A DNA stretch of 64,000 nucleotides. Origin: Massilia sp. NR 4-1. GTDB taxonomy: Bacteria > Pseudomonadota > Gammaproteobacteria > Burkholderiales > Burkholderiaceae_D. The DNA lies in NCBI RefSeq assembly GCF_001191005.1, contig NZ_CP012201.1, positions 2,790,001-2,854,000 on the forward strand, read 5' to 3'. A program made the translations under genes and the position numbers. The notes beneath the pieces are model-generated. The model did not search any database. It saw only the letters and a list, made by a program, of their open reading frames with translations, and had not been told where the DNA came from. Below, in pieces: positions 9,363 to 19,631 of the stretch (positions within the stretch are counted from its first letter, which is position 1; the number at the start of each line of letters is the position of its first letter).

Positions 9363-9425
9363 GGTTTTTCAAGGCTGGCCGGACGGCGCCCTGCCGTCCA
9401 CGGCCACGCATCAAAAATTGCCACC

Positions 9426-10352
9426 ATGTCTACGAAAAAACCGATCAAACACTACCTCCAGTTTTCCGATTTCACGTTGGAAGAATATGAATACGTGATC
9501 GAGCGCGCCCATGTGATCAAGCGTAAGTTCAAGAACTACGAGATCTACCACCCGCTGATCGACCGTACCCTGGTGATGGTGTTTGAAAAGAATTCGACCC
9601 GTACCCGCCTCTCCTTCGAGGCCGGCATGCACCAGCTGGGCGGCGCCGCCATCTACCTGAACACGCGCGACAGCCAGCTGGGGCGCGGCGAGCCGGTGGA
9701 AGACGCCGGCCAGGTGATGTCCCGCATGTGCGACATCATCATGGTGCGCACCTTCGGCCAGGAGATCATCGAGCGTTTCGCCGCCAATTCGCGCGTGCCG
9801 GTGATCAATGGCCTGACCAACGAGCACCACCCCTGCCAGGTGTTCGCCGACATCTTCACCTACTACGAGCACCGCGGCCCGATCGCGGGCAAGACCGTGG
9901 CCTGGGTGGGCGACGCCAACAATATGCTGTACTCCTGGCTGCAGGCGGCCGAAGTATTCGGCTTCCACCTGAACGTGTCCACGCCAAAAGGCTACGATAT
10001 GGACCTGTCGCAGGTGCAGACCAAGCGCTACACCTTCTTCGACAATCCGTCCGACGCCTGCGCCGGCGCCCACCTGGTCAACACCGACGTCTGGACCAGC
10101 ATGGGTTACGAGGCCGAAAACGCGGCCCGCTTGAAAGCCTTCGACGGCTTCATGGTCGATGCGGCCAAGATGCAGCGCGCCGCGCCCGATGCCCTGTTCA
10201 TGCACTGCCTGCCCGCCCACCGCGGCGAGGAAGTGGCGGCCGAGGTGATCGACGGCCCGCAATCGGTGGTCTGGGACGAGGCGGAAAACCGCCTGCACAT
10301 CCAGAAGGCCCTGATCGAGTACCTGCTGCTGGGCCGCATCGACAACAAGTAA
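9426..10352 (+). CDS. argF: Ornithine carbamoyltransferase
   Basis: A 308-residue OTCase that makes citrulline from ornithine and carbamoyl phosphate in arginine synthesis. It shows the carbamoyl-phosphate loop KNSTRTRLSFE, the HPCQ motif, the ornithine-side DVWTSMG and the catalytic FMHCLPAHRGEEV. It is followed after 38 bp by argG in what looks like one operon, so citrulline is passed to the next enzyme. Confidence 0.97.
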   Translation: MSTKKPIKHYLQFSDFTLEEYEYVIERAHVIKRKFKNYEIYHPLIDRTLVMVFEKNSTRTRLSFEAGMHQLGGAAIYLNTRDSQLGRGEPVEDAGQVMSRMCDIIMVRTFGQEIIERFAANSRVPVINGLTNEHHPCQVFADIFTYYEHRGPIAGKTVAWVGDANNMLYSWLQAAEVFGFHLNVSTPKGYDMDLSQVQTKRYTFFDNPSDACAGAHLVNTDVWTSMGYEAENAARLKAFDGFMVDAAKMQRAAPDALFMHCLPAHRGEEVAAEVIDGPQSVVWDEAENRLHIQKALIEYLLLGRIDNK

Positions 10353-10390
10353 GCGCCCTCCCCTATACCCAACCTGAAACGAGAACGAGC

Positions 10391-11623
<1,233 letters not shown>

Positions 11624-11647
11624 GACCGGGCCGCCACGGTCCACGCC

Positions 11648-11671
11648 AAGCCGCCTTCGGGCGGCTTTTTT
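11648..11671 (+). terminator. Rho-independent terminator after argG
   Basis: A compact hairpin AAGCCGCC-TTCG-GGCGGCTT followed by a T-run, 24 bp past the argG stop. The UUCG tetraloop stabilises it. It separates the arginine operon from the Wsp operon. Confidence 0.93.
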
Positions 11672-11755
11672 GCGCCCGCCATACGCACCGCTCGCACTGC
11701 TGGCCTCAAAATGGTACATTTCCTGCCATAAGCCCTGTCCCCGCCAGGAGAAAAA

Positions 11756-13573
11756 ATGATCAAAAATCTGAGCATCAAACACAAACTCTATTTCGGCTTT
11801 GGGACCATTCTCGCGGTCCTGATCATCCTGCTGCTGCTTGCCTATAACCGCTTCCAGAGCCTGGCCGAGGCCAATAATTGGGACAAGCACACCATGGAAG
11901 TGCTGCATGATATCGACGCGGTCAACAACGCCATCCTCAGCATCCAGGTCGAGGTGCGCGGCTATCTCCTGACCGGCAACGAGGCCACCCTGAGCGGCGG
12001 CGACAAGGATAAGATCGCCGAAATGAAGCGCGATCTGCGCGAATTGATCAAGCTGACCGCCGACAATCCGGCCCAGAACGAGCGCCTGAAAAAGGCCGAA
12101 AGCGTGCTCGCCACCTGGGCCGACACCCTGATGCGGGCCCAGATCGAAAAACGCCGCTCGCTCGGCAGCGCCGCCGGCGCGGCCGATCTCATGGGCCAGT
12201 CCAAGGAATTGCGCGACAGCGCCAACGCCGTGCTGGAAGGCCGCCGCCTGCTCGACGAAGCGGCCGCCGAGGAAGACCGCCTGCTGGCCCAGCGCGCCCA
12301 GGCCAGCCAGCGCCAGCAGGAAAACATGCTGATGGTGCTGACCGTCGGCGGCGCCGTCTGCGTCACGCTGTCGCTGCTGGTGGTGATCCTGCTCTCCAAA
12401 GCCATCCTGGCGCCGCTGGCCAACCTGACCTGGGCCGCCGGCCGCATCGCCGACGGCGACCAGAATGCGCGCGCCACCGTCAGCACCGGCGATGAGCTGG
12501 GCCAGGTGGGCGAGGCCTTCAACAAGATGGCGCAAGCCATCCAGGCCAGCCTGGAAAAGGAAAAGGCGGTGGCCGATCAGCTGCGCGCCAAGGTCGATTC
12601 GCTGCTGGCCGTCGTCAGCAAGGCCGCGGCCGGCGACCTGACGGGCAACGTCACCGTCGGCGGCGACGACGCCATCGGCCAGATGGGCGGCGGCATCGCG
12701 CGCATGTTCGACAATCTGCGCCTGCTGATCAATAACGTGCAGAAGGCCGGCATCCAGGTCACCACCTCGGCCACCGAAATCGCCGCGTCGGCCAAGGAAC
12801 AGGAAGCCATGGGCGTGGAACAGGCCCAGACCAGCGTGGAAATCCTGGCCACCACCAAGGAAATCTCCAGCAACACCAGCCAGCTGCTGAAGACCATGGA
12901 AGACGCCACCGCCGTCGCCGATTACACCACCAGCGCTACCGCCGAAGCGCAAGGCAATCTGCGCCGCATGGACCAGACCATGCATACCATGGTAGCGGCC
13001 ACCGACTCGATCAACGCCAAGCTGGCCGCGCTGTCGGAAAAAGCCAGCAACATCAACAGCGTGCTGACCACCATCACGAAAGTGGCGGACCAGACCAATA
13101 TCCTCTCGCTCAACGCCGCCATCGAGGCCGAGAAGGCGGGCGAGGCGGGCCGCGGCTTCTCGGTGGTGGCCACCGAAATCCGCCGCCTGGCCGACCAGAC
13201 CTCGGTCTCCACCTGGGACATCGAGCAGATGCTCAAGGAAATGCAGTCGGCGGTGTCGGCCAGCGTGATGGGCATGGACAAATTCTCGGAAGAGATCCGG
13301 CGCAGCGTGGGCGAGGTGCGCCAGGTGGTTGAGCAGCTGTCGGGCGTGATGGACCAGGTGCAGAAGCTGGCGCCGCAGTTCGACGCCGTGCTGCAAGGCA
13401 TGCAGGCCCAGGCCGTGGGTGCGCAGCAGATCACGGAGACCATGATGCAGCTGAACGACGCCACCCAGCAGACGGTGGAATCGCTGAAGTCTACCAGCGA
13501 GGCGGTGCACCAGTTGCAGTACGCCGCTACCGATCTGCAAGCCAGCGTCGCCACCTTCGCCGTCAACGGCTGA
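11756..13573 (+). CDS. wspA: Wsp methyl-accepting chemotaxis receptor WspA
   Basis: A 605-residue receptor. TM1 spans about 14-30, a periplasmic CHASE3-like four-helix sensor 31-188, and TM2 191-214, followed by HAMP (215-270) and a long methyl-accepting coiled coil. The hairpin tip at about 443-475 reads ADQTNILSLNAAIEAEKAGE and continues GRGFSVVATEIRRLADQ, the form typical of WspA-type receptors rather than flagellar MCPs. In Pseudomonas WspA senses surface contact or envelope stress. It is the first gene of a seven-gene operon in the same order as Pseudomonas wspA-F-R. A strong AGGAG site precedes the ATG. Confidence 0.93.
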   Translation: MIKNLSIKHKLYFGFGTILAVLIILLLLAYNRFQSLAEANNWDKHTMEVLHDIDAVNNAILSIQVEVRGYLLTGNEATLSGGDKDKIAEMKRDLRELIKLTADNPAQNERLKKAESVLATWADTLMRAQIEKRRSLGSAAGAADLMGQSKELRDSANAVLEGRRLLDEAAAEEDRLLAQRAQASQRQQENMLMVLTVGGAVCVTLSLLVVILLSKAILAPLANLTWAAGRIADGDQNARATVSTGDELGQVGEAFNKMAQAIQASLEKEKAVADQLRAKVDSLLAVVSKAAAGDLTGNVTVGGDDAIGQMGGGIARMFDNLRLLINNVQKAGIQVTTSATEIAASAKEQEAMGVEQAQTSVEILATTKEISSNTSQLLKTMEDATAVADYTTSATAEAQGNLRRMDQTMHTMVAATDSINAKLAALSEKASNINSVLTTITKVADQTNILSLNAAIEAEKAGEAGRGFSVVATEIRRLADQTSVSTWDIEQMLKEMQSAVSASVMGMDKFSEEIRRSVGEVRQVVEQLSGVMDQVQKLAPQFDAVLQGMQAQAVGAQQITETMMQLNDATQQTVESLKSTSEAVHQLQYAATDLQASVATFAVNG

Positions 13574-13585
13574 GCGGGACCGCCC

Positions 13586-14068
13586 ATGAAAGTGCTGGTC
13601 TTCCACATCGGCGCCGACCGCTACGGCCTGCCGCTGGCGGCTGTGCAGCGCGTCCTGCCATTGCTGGAGCTGAAGGCGCTGCCGCTGGCGCCGGACGCCG
13701 TGGCCGGCCTGATGAACCTGCACGGCGCCAGCGTGCCCGTGATCGATCTATGCCGCATCAGCGGCGGCGCCCCGGCGCCGCAGCAGGTCGACACCCGCAT
13801 CCTGCTGGTCGACTACCGCACGCCGCAGGGCGAGCCGCACGCCTTGGGCCTGCTGGCCGAGAAAGTGCAAGGCGTGCAGGACGTCGACGCGGCGGCGCTC
13901 GCTGCCAGCGGCGTGAGCGCGGCGCCCTTTCTCGGCGCCGTGGCGGGCGACGCGGCCGGCATCATCCAGCTGGTGCGGCTGGAAGAGCTGCTGCCGCCGG
14001 CCCTGCGCGCGCAGCTGTTCCAGCCCTCGGCCCAGGCCCAGGGCGTGCCCAAGGGCGAGCCATCATGA
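13586..14068 (+). CDS. wspB: CheW-type coupling protein WspB
   Basis: A 160-residue CheW-domain protein (MKVLVFHIGADRYGLPLAAVQRVLP, GLMNLHGASVPVIDL) that would link the receptor to the WspE kinase. It begins 12 bp after wspA and overlaps wspC by an ATGA junction. One of two CheW proteins in the operon, as in the known Wsp system. Confidence 0.9.
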   Translation: MKVLVFHIGADRYGLPLAAVQRVLPLLELKALPLAPDAVAGLMNLHGASVPVIDLCRISGGAPAPQQVDTRILLVDYRTPQGEPHALGLLAEKVQGVQDVDAAALAASGVSAAPFLGAVAGDAAGIIQLVRLEELLPPALRAQLFQPSAQAQGVPKGEPS

Positions 14069-15489
14069 AAGCCACCGAGCTGCTGCGCCAGGCCACCGGC
14101 ATGAACCTGTCGCGCACCGTGGTGGACGAAGCGGTGCAGCAGCGCATGGAGCTGACCGGCTGCCGCGACCGCAAAGCCTATCTGCGCGACATCGCACCGG
14201 AAGAATTGACGGCGCTGGTAGAGCTGGTGGTGGTGCCGGAATCCTGGCTATTCCGCGATCCGCAAGCCTTTGCCGCTGCGGTCCAGCATGTGCAGCTGCG
14301 CGCCGCCGATGCCGCGCGCATGGGCCGGCCGGTGCGCATCCTGTCCCTGCCCTGCGCCGGCGGCGAAGAACCGTATTCGATGGCGATGGCGCTGGCCGAC
14401 GCCAAAGTGGCGCCATCGGCGTACGCCATCGACGCCTGCGACCTGAGTCCGGCCTGCATTGCGCGCGCCCAGCGCGGCGTGTATGGCCGCAATGCCTTCC
14501 GCAACAGCGACCTGTCCTTCCGCGAGCGCTATTTCACGCCGCTCGGCAGCGAGCGTTACCAGATCAACGATGAGATCCAGCGCCAGGTACGCTTCCGCCA
14601 GGCCAACCTGCTGACGCTCGACGCTACGCGCTGGCAGGGCTGCTATGACGTGATCTTTTGCCGCAATCTGCTGATCTATTTCGACAAACCCACGGTGCGC
14701 GCGGCGATTGGGCGCATCGCCACCATGCTGGCCGATAACGGCATCCTGTTGTCCGGCTATGCCGAGCTGCCGACCTTCGTGCACAACGGCTTTTCCCCCC
14801 TGCCGCACCGCCAGGCTTTCGCTTTGCGCAAGGACGACAGCGGCCCGGCCGCGGCGCCGCCCGGCAAGCCCGCCTGGTTCCCGGAACGGCGTCAAGCCCC
14901 GCCCTGCGACGGCGCCGCCATTCCCGCGCGCGGCACGCCCAACCGGCGCAGCTCGGACCTGGCGCGCCTGATGCGGCAAGGCCAGGCGCCGGCCGCGCTC
15001 CCGGCCGCCGCTGTGGCGCCGGTCCCGGTGGCGCCGCCACCGTCCCTGCCGCTGCGGGGCGCCACGCTGGCCCCCCAGCCCCATGCCGCCGCGCCTGGCG
15101 CGCTGCCCGCGCCGCGCGCCTTGCCGGCGATGCCGGCGGCCGGCGCCGCCGCGCCGCCGCCCATGCGGCCCGCCGCCGACAGCCTGGCCGAGGCACGCCG
15201 GCTGGCCGACCAGGGCCGCGTCGACGAAGCGGCCGCCGCTTGCCAGCGCTGGCTGGCAAGCGTGCCCGATTCGGCCGAAGCCTATTTCATCCTCGGTCTG
15301 CTGAGCGAAATCGGCCAGCAGCCGGCGCAGGCGCAAGCGCTGCTGAAACGCTGCCTGTACCTGCAGCCCGACCATTACGAAGCCCTGTGCCATCTGGCCC
15401 TATTGACCGAACAAGGCGGCGACCCGAGTGCTGCCGCCACGCTGAAGGCGCGCGCGGCGCGCGTCTACCAGCGCCAGCAGCCCCACTAA
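14065..15489 (+). CDS. wspC: CheR-type methyltransferase with TPR tail, WspC
   Basis: A 474-residue SAM-dependent receptor methyltransferase. The CheR core covers about 1-265, with the SAM-binding segment LSLPCAGGEEPYSMAMAL, the conserved DLSPACI and VIFCRNLLIYFD. A long Ala/Pro-rich linker (about 270-370) leads to a C-terminal TPR pair (LAEARRLADQGRVDEAAAACQ, AYFILGLLSEIGQQPAQAQALL). The TPR tail distinguishes WspC from flagellar CheR. It should methylate WspA and raise signalling, opposed by WspF. Confidence 0.92.
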   Translation: MKATELLRQATGMNLSRTVVDEAVQQRMELTGCRDRKAYLRDIAPEELTALVELVVVPESWLFRDPQAFAAAVQHVQLRAADAARMGRPVRILSLPCAGGEEPYSMAMALADAKVAPSAYAIDACDLSPACIARAQRGVYGRNAFRNSDLSFRERYFTPLGSERYQINDEIQRQVRFRQANLLTLDATRWQGCYDVIFCRNLLIYFDKPTVRAAIGRIATMLADNGILLSGYAELPTFVHNGFSPLPHRQAFALRKDDSGPAAAPPGKPAWFPERRQAPPCDGAAIPARGTPNRRSSDLARLMRQGQAPAALPAAAVAPVPVAPPPSLPLRGATLAPQPHAAAPGALPAPRALPAMPAAGAAAPPPMRPAADSLAEARRLADQGRVDEAAAACQRWLASVPDSAEAYFILGLLSEIGQQPAQAQALLKRCLYLQPDHYEALCHLALLTEQGGDPSAAATLKARAARVYQRQQPH

Positions 15490-15498
15490 GAGAAGAGC

Positions 15499-16173
15499 AT
15501 GACAACTGCCCGAGCCCAAGAGCTGGACGATTGCTGGAACCGCATAGGCGTGGCGGGCGACCATAGCTGCCCGCGGCTGCAGCAGGCCATCCACTGCCGC
15601 AACTGCCCAGTGTATGCCGGCGCCGCCCAGCATAATCTGCAGCGCCCGCTCGCCCCCGGCTACCGGCAAGAATGGGCCGAGCACTTCCGCCGTCCGGCGC
15701 AGGAAAGCGCGCGCCACGACGCCTCCTGCGTGGTCTTCCGCATCGGCATCGAATGGCTGTCCCTGCCTACGCCGCTGTTCCTGCAGGTGGCGCCGCAGGC
15801 CCGGCCGCACCGTCTGCCGCACCGCGCGGCGCATGGCCTGGCAGGCATCGTCAATGTCGGCGGCAAGCTCTATCCCTGCGTGTCGCTGGCGGCCCTGATG
15901 GGCATCGACGAGCGCGACACCCAGGAGCGCAGCGGCCACCATATCTTCCCGCGCCTGCTGCTGGTGCGCATGGAGAACGACACCTATGCCCTGCCCGTGG
16001 CCGAGCTGCACGGCATCGAACGCTATCACAGCGCAGACATGCTGGCGCCGGCCGCCACCATCAACAAGGGACTGACGCGCTATCTGGCGGGCGTGCTGCC
16101 GCTGCGCGAGATGCAGATCGGCTGCCTGGACGCCGGCCTGCTGGCCCACCAGCTTGCGAGAACCCTGCGATGA
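15499..16173 (+). CDS. wspD: CheW-type coupling protein WspD with N-terminal Cys cluster
   Basis: A 224-residue second CheW protein. Before the CheW domain (about 70-215) is an N-terminal segment with four Cys, at 12, 24, 33 and 36 (DDCW, DHSCP, HCRNCP), flanked by His22 and His32. Such a set could bind a metal, and similar Cys-rich heads occur in other WspD-like proteins. It starts 9 bp after wspC and overlaps wspE by 4 bp. Confidence 0.9.
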   Translation: MTTARAQELDDCWNRIGVAGDHSCPRLQQAIHCRNCPVYAGAAQHNLQRPLAPGYRQEWAEHFRRPAQESARHDASCVVFRIGIEWLSLPTPLFLQVAPQARPHRLPHRAAHGLAGIVNVGGKLYPCVSLAALMGIDERDTQERSGHHIFPRLLLVRMENDTYALPVAELHGIERYHSADMLAPAATINKGLTRYLAGVLPLREMQIGCLDAGLLAHQLARTLR

Positions 16174-18560
16174 GCCAGCCGGAAGACCTCAGCCAGTTCT
16201 CCATGCAGGATCTGTTCCGCATGGAGGCGCACAGCCAGACCCAGATCCTGACCGACGGCCTGCTGGCGCTGGAGCGCCGCCCCGCCGATGCGGGCGCGCT
16301 GGAAGCGATGATGCGCGCCGCCCACTCGATCAAGGGCGCGGCCGCCATCGTCGGACTGGACATGGTGGTGCAGCTGGCGCACGGCATGGAAGACGCCTTT
16401 GTCGCCGCCCAGCATGGCAAGCTGCAACTGACGCCCAACCGTGTCGACGTGCTGCTGGCGGGCGTCGACCTGATCCTGCAATGCTCGCAGCTCGATGGCG
16501 AAGGCGTGCCGGCCTGGCTGGCCGCCAATGGCGCCCAGCTGGACCAGACCCAGACCCGCATCCGCGGCATCGCCTTCCTGCCCGAGCCGGTGCGCCCGGC
16601 GGCCGCGCCGGTCCCCGCAGCGCCGCCCCCCATGGTGCCGCAAGCCGCCGCACAGGCGGTCCCGGTCCCAGCCAGTACGGATGGCGTGGACGGCCAGGCA
16701 TGGCCCGCCGGCCTCGCGCCAGCCGCCCTGGCGCCGACGCCGGCCGCCCCTGCCATGGCGCCAGCCGCGGGCGACGGCGACAGCGACAACCCGGCCCCGG
16801 CCCCCGGCGCGCCGCCGCGCCAGCTGGCGCCGATGAAGACGGCGCAGAGCTACGACCGCCTGCTGTCGCTGGCCAGCGAGTCGCGCATCGGCGCCCACCA
16901 GATGCACCCCTTCATCCAGAATATGCACCGCTTCAAGCGCAACCAGGCCAGCCTGTTCGGCGCGCTCGATGCGCTGCATGACGCCATCGCGCAGGGCGAG
17001 GATGCCACGCTCAAGGAAAAATCCGTGCTGGCCCAGCAGCGCAGCCAGCCGCTGCGCCAATTCATGCTCGAACATATCGCCGAAATCGAGGCCTATGAAC
17101 GGCGCCTGCTGGCCACCTCGAAAAACATGGTGGACGAGGTGCTGATGCTGCGCATGCGTCCCTTCCGCGACGGCGTGCAGCACTTTCCGCGCATGGTGCG
17201 CGACCTGGCGCGCAATATGGGCAAGGAGGTGCGGCTCGACATCCGCGGCGAAGACACCCTGGTCGACCGCGACATCCTGGCGCATATGGAAAGCCCGCTC
17301 AACCACATGCTGCGCAACGCCGTCGACCACGGCATGGAAACGCCCGAGCAGCGCAGCGCGGCCGGCAAGCCGGCCGTCGGCAGCGTGGTGCTGGAGGCGC
17401 GCCACCGCGCCGGCATGCTGAGCATCGAGATCTACGACGATGGGCGCGGCGTCGACATCGAGAAAATCCGCCGCACCGTCATCCAGCGCAAGATGGCGCC
17501 GGAGCAGATGGCGCTTGCCATGTCGGCGGCCGAGCTGATGGAATTCCTCTTCCTGCCCGCCTTCAGCCTGAAGGACAGCACCACCGAGATTTCCGGCCGC
17601 GGCGTCGGCCTGGACATCGTGCACGACACCATCCGCCAGCAAAACGGCACGGTGAAAATCGAGTCCGAAGCGGGCAAGGGCTTCCGCACCTCGATCACCC
17701 TGCCGCTGACCCAGTCCATGGTGCGCGCCCTGGTGGTGGAGATCGCGGGCGAGGCCTATGCCATCCCCATCGTCAAGGTCGAGCGCGTGCTGCGCGTGCC
17801 GCAGAGCGCCATCCATGTGCTGGAGAACAAGCAGTTCTTCGAGCACGAGGGCGAGCACCTGGGCCTGGTGCCGGCGGCCCAGGTGCTGGAACTGGGCGAG
17901 CATAACGACGCCCAGGCCGAGCTGCCGGTGGTGGTGATCGGCAGCGGTGCGCGCCGCTATGCGCTGGTGATGGATACCATCCGCGGCGAGCAAAGCCTGG
18001 CGGTGCAAAGCCTGGAACCGGTGTTCGGCAAGATGCGCGACATCTACGCCGCCGCCCTGCTCGACAACGGTGAACCGGTCTTGATCCTGGACGTGGCCGA
18101 CCTGCTGCTCTCCATCGACAAGCTGTTGCACGAGGGCGCGCTGCACCAGATGCTGCGCGGCGGCCAGGGCGCGCGCCGCAAGCTCAAACGCGTGCTGGTG
18201 GTGGACGATTCGCTCACCGTGCGCGAGATGGAGCGCAAGCTGCTGCTGGGCCGCGGCTACCAGGTGGACGTCGCCATCGACGGCATCGACGGCTGGAACA
18301 TGGTGCGCAGCGGCGAATACGATCTGGTGGTGACCGACATCGATATGCCGCGCATGGACGGCATCGAGCTGGTGGCCCTGATCAAGCGCGACCTGCACCT
18401 GCACAAGCTGCCCGTGATGGTCGTGTCCTACAAGGACCGGCCGGAAGACCGGGCACGCGGCATGGCCGCCGGCGCCGACTACTATCTGACCAAGGGCAGT
18501 TTCCATGATGAGACCCTGCTCGACGCCGTTGCTGACCTGATCGGAGAGGCCAGTTCATGA
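16170..18560 (+). CDS. wspE: Hybrid CheA-type histidine kinase/response regulator WspE
   Basis: A 796-residue hub kinase of the Wsp system. The N-terminal HPt domain has the phosphoacceptor His52 in AAHSIKGAAAI. A long Ala/Pro-rich linker (about 145-220) follows, then dimerisation helices, the CheA ATPase domain (N box HMLRNAVDHGMETPEQ, DDGRGVD, ISGRGVGLDIV), a CheW-like domain (about 510-650) and a C-terminal receiver with Asp723 in VVTDIDMPRMDG. It is expected to phosphorylate WspR and WspF. The start at 16170 overlaps the wspD stop. Confidence 0.94.
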   Translation: MSQPEDLSQFSMQDLFRMEAHSQTQILTDGLLALERRPADAGALEAMMRAAHSIKGAAAIVGLDMVVQLAHGMEDAFVAAQHGKLQLTPNRVDVLLAGVDLILQCSQLDGEGVPAWLAANGAQLDQTQTRIRGIAFLPEPVRPAAAPVPAAPPPMVPQAAAQAVPVPASTDGVDGQAWPAGLAPAALAPTPAAPAMAPAAGDGDSDNPAPAPGAPPRQLAPMKTAQSYDRLLSLASESRIGAHQMHPFIQNMHRFKRNQASLFGALDALHDAIAQGEDATLKEKSVLAQQRSQPLRQFMLEHIAEIEAYERRLLATSKNMVDEVLMLRMRPFRDGVQHFPRMVRDLARNMGKEVRLDIRGEDTLVDRDILAHMESPLNHMLRNAVDHGMETPEQRSAAGKPAVGSVVLEARHRAGMLSIEIYDDGRGVDIEKIRRTVIQRKMAPEQMALAMSAAELMEFLFLPAFSLKDSTTEISGRGVGLDIVHDTIRQQNGTVKIESEAGKGFRTSITLPLTQSMVRALVVEIAGEAYAIPIVKVERVLRVPQSAIHVLENKQFFEHEGEHLGLVPAAQVLELGEHNDAQAELPVVVIGSGARRYALVMDTIRGEQSLAVQSLEPVFGKMRDIYAAALLDNGEPVLILDVADLLLSIDKLLHEGALHQMLRGGQGARRKLKRVLVVDDSLTVREMERKLLLGRGYQVDVAIDGIDGWNMVRSGEYDLVVTDIDMPRMDGIELVALIKRDLHLHKLPVMVVSYKDRPEDRARGMAAGADYYLTKGSFHDETLLDAVADLIGEASS

Positions 18561-19582
18561 AAATCGCCATCGCCAACGATGTGCCCATGGCCGCGGAAGC
18601 GCTGCGGCGCGTGATCGCCGCCACCGCCGAGCACCAGGTGCTGTGGATCGCGCGCACCGGCGGCGAAGCACTGCGCATGTGCCACGACAAGCGCCCCGAC
18701 CTGATCCTGATGGACTTGAATATGCCCGAGCTGGACGGGGTGGAGGCGACACGCCGCATCATGGACGAATGCCCCTGCGCCATCCTGATCGTCACCGGGC
18801 GGCCGCAGGACAATGTGAACCAGGTCTTCCGCGCGCTCGGCGCCGGCGCGCTCGACGTCACCGCCACGCCCATGCTGCAAGGCCAGCAGGATGGCGCCGC
18901 CGCCCTGCTGGCCAAGATCCACACCATCGAAAAGCTGGTGCGCCACAGCGGCGGCAGCCAGGCCATGCAGCCGCGCGGCGCCGCGCCGCCGGAGCGCCAC
19001 GAGGAAGCCGTCCATACCCTGGTCGCGATCGGCGCCTCCACCGGCGGCCCGGCCGCCATCGCGCAGATCCTGGCCGGCTGGCGCGCGCCGCGCGGTTGCG
19101 CCATCGTGGTGGTGCAGCACATCGACGAGAACTTCGCCGACAATTTTTCCAAGTGGCTGGGCGACCAGCTAGTGATGCCGGTGCGCTCCATCGACCAGCG
19201 TGACGAGTTGCTTTCCGGCACAGTTCTTATCGCGAAAAGCAACGACCACTTACTGCTGGATGAAAAGCTACGATTGGTTTACGATGCTCATCCAAAGGAC
19301 TACGCTTACCGCCCCTCGGTCGATGTGTTTTTCCAGTGCATCGCCCGCCACTGGCGCGGCGCAGCCTTCGGAGTGTTGCTCACAGGCATGGGGCGCGATG
19401 GCGCCGCCGGTTTGCTGGCCATGCGCCAGGCCGGCATGCACACCGTGGCCCAGGACCAGGCCAGCAGCGCCGTGTACGGCATGCCGCGCGCGGCAGCCGA
19501 ATTGGCGGCGGCCCAGCTGATCCTGCCCCTGGCGAAAATCGGCCCCTTCCTGCGCAGCACGGTCGGCAATGGCAGCCAATGA
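18557..19582 (+). CDS. wspF: CheB-type protein-glutamate methylesterase WspF
   Basis: A 341-residue two-domain protein. The receiver domain has Asp53 in LMDLNMPELDG. The C-terminal methylesterase has catalytic Ser161 in GASTGGPAA, His in VVQHID and Asp in GMGRDGAAG. It removes methyl groups from WspA and dampens the pathway; in Pseudomonas its loss locks WspR on and gives wrinkly colonies. It overlaps wspE by 4 bp. Confidence 0.94.
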   Translation: MKIAIANDVPMAAEALRRVIAATAEHQVLWIARTGGEALRMCHDKRPDLILMDLNMPELDGVEATRRIMDECPCAILIVTGRPQDNVNQVFRALGAGALDVTATPMLQGQQDGAAALLAKIHTIEKLVRHSGGSQAMQPRGAAPPERHEEAVHTLVAIGASTGGPAAIAQILAGWRAPRGCAIVVVQHIDENFADNFSKWLGDQLVMPVRSIDQRDELLSGTVLIAKSNDHLLLDEKLRLVYDAHPKDYAYRPSVDVFFQCIARHWRGAAFGVLLTGMGRDGAAGLLAMRQAGMHTVAQDQASSAVYGMPRAAAELAAAQLILPLAKIGPFLRSTVGNGSQ

Positions 19583-19631
19583 GTGCCTGGACCGGTATGG
19601 CCGCATCAACCGTTGAATCGAAGAGAGTACG

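Noticed and set aside
6436..9414. A 992-codon minus-strand frame opposite the TPR-GAF kinase
   Set aside because: Low-complexity Gly/Arg/Gln/His translation without motifs; the plus strand carries a full kinase.
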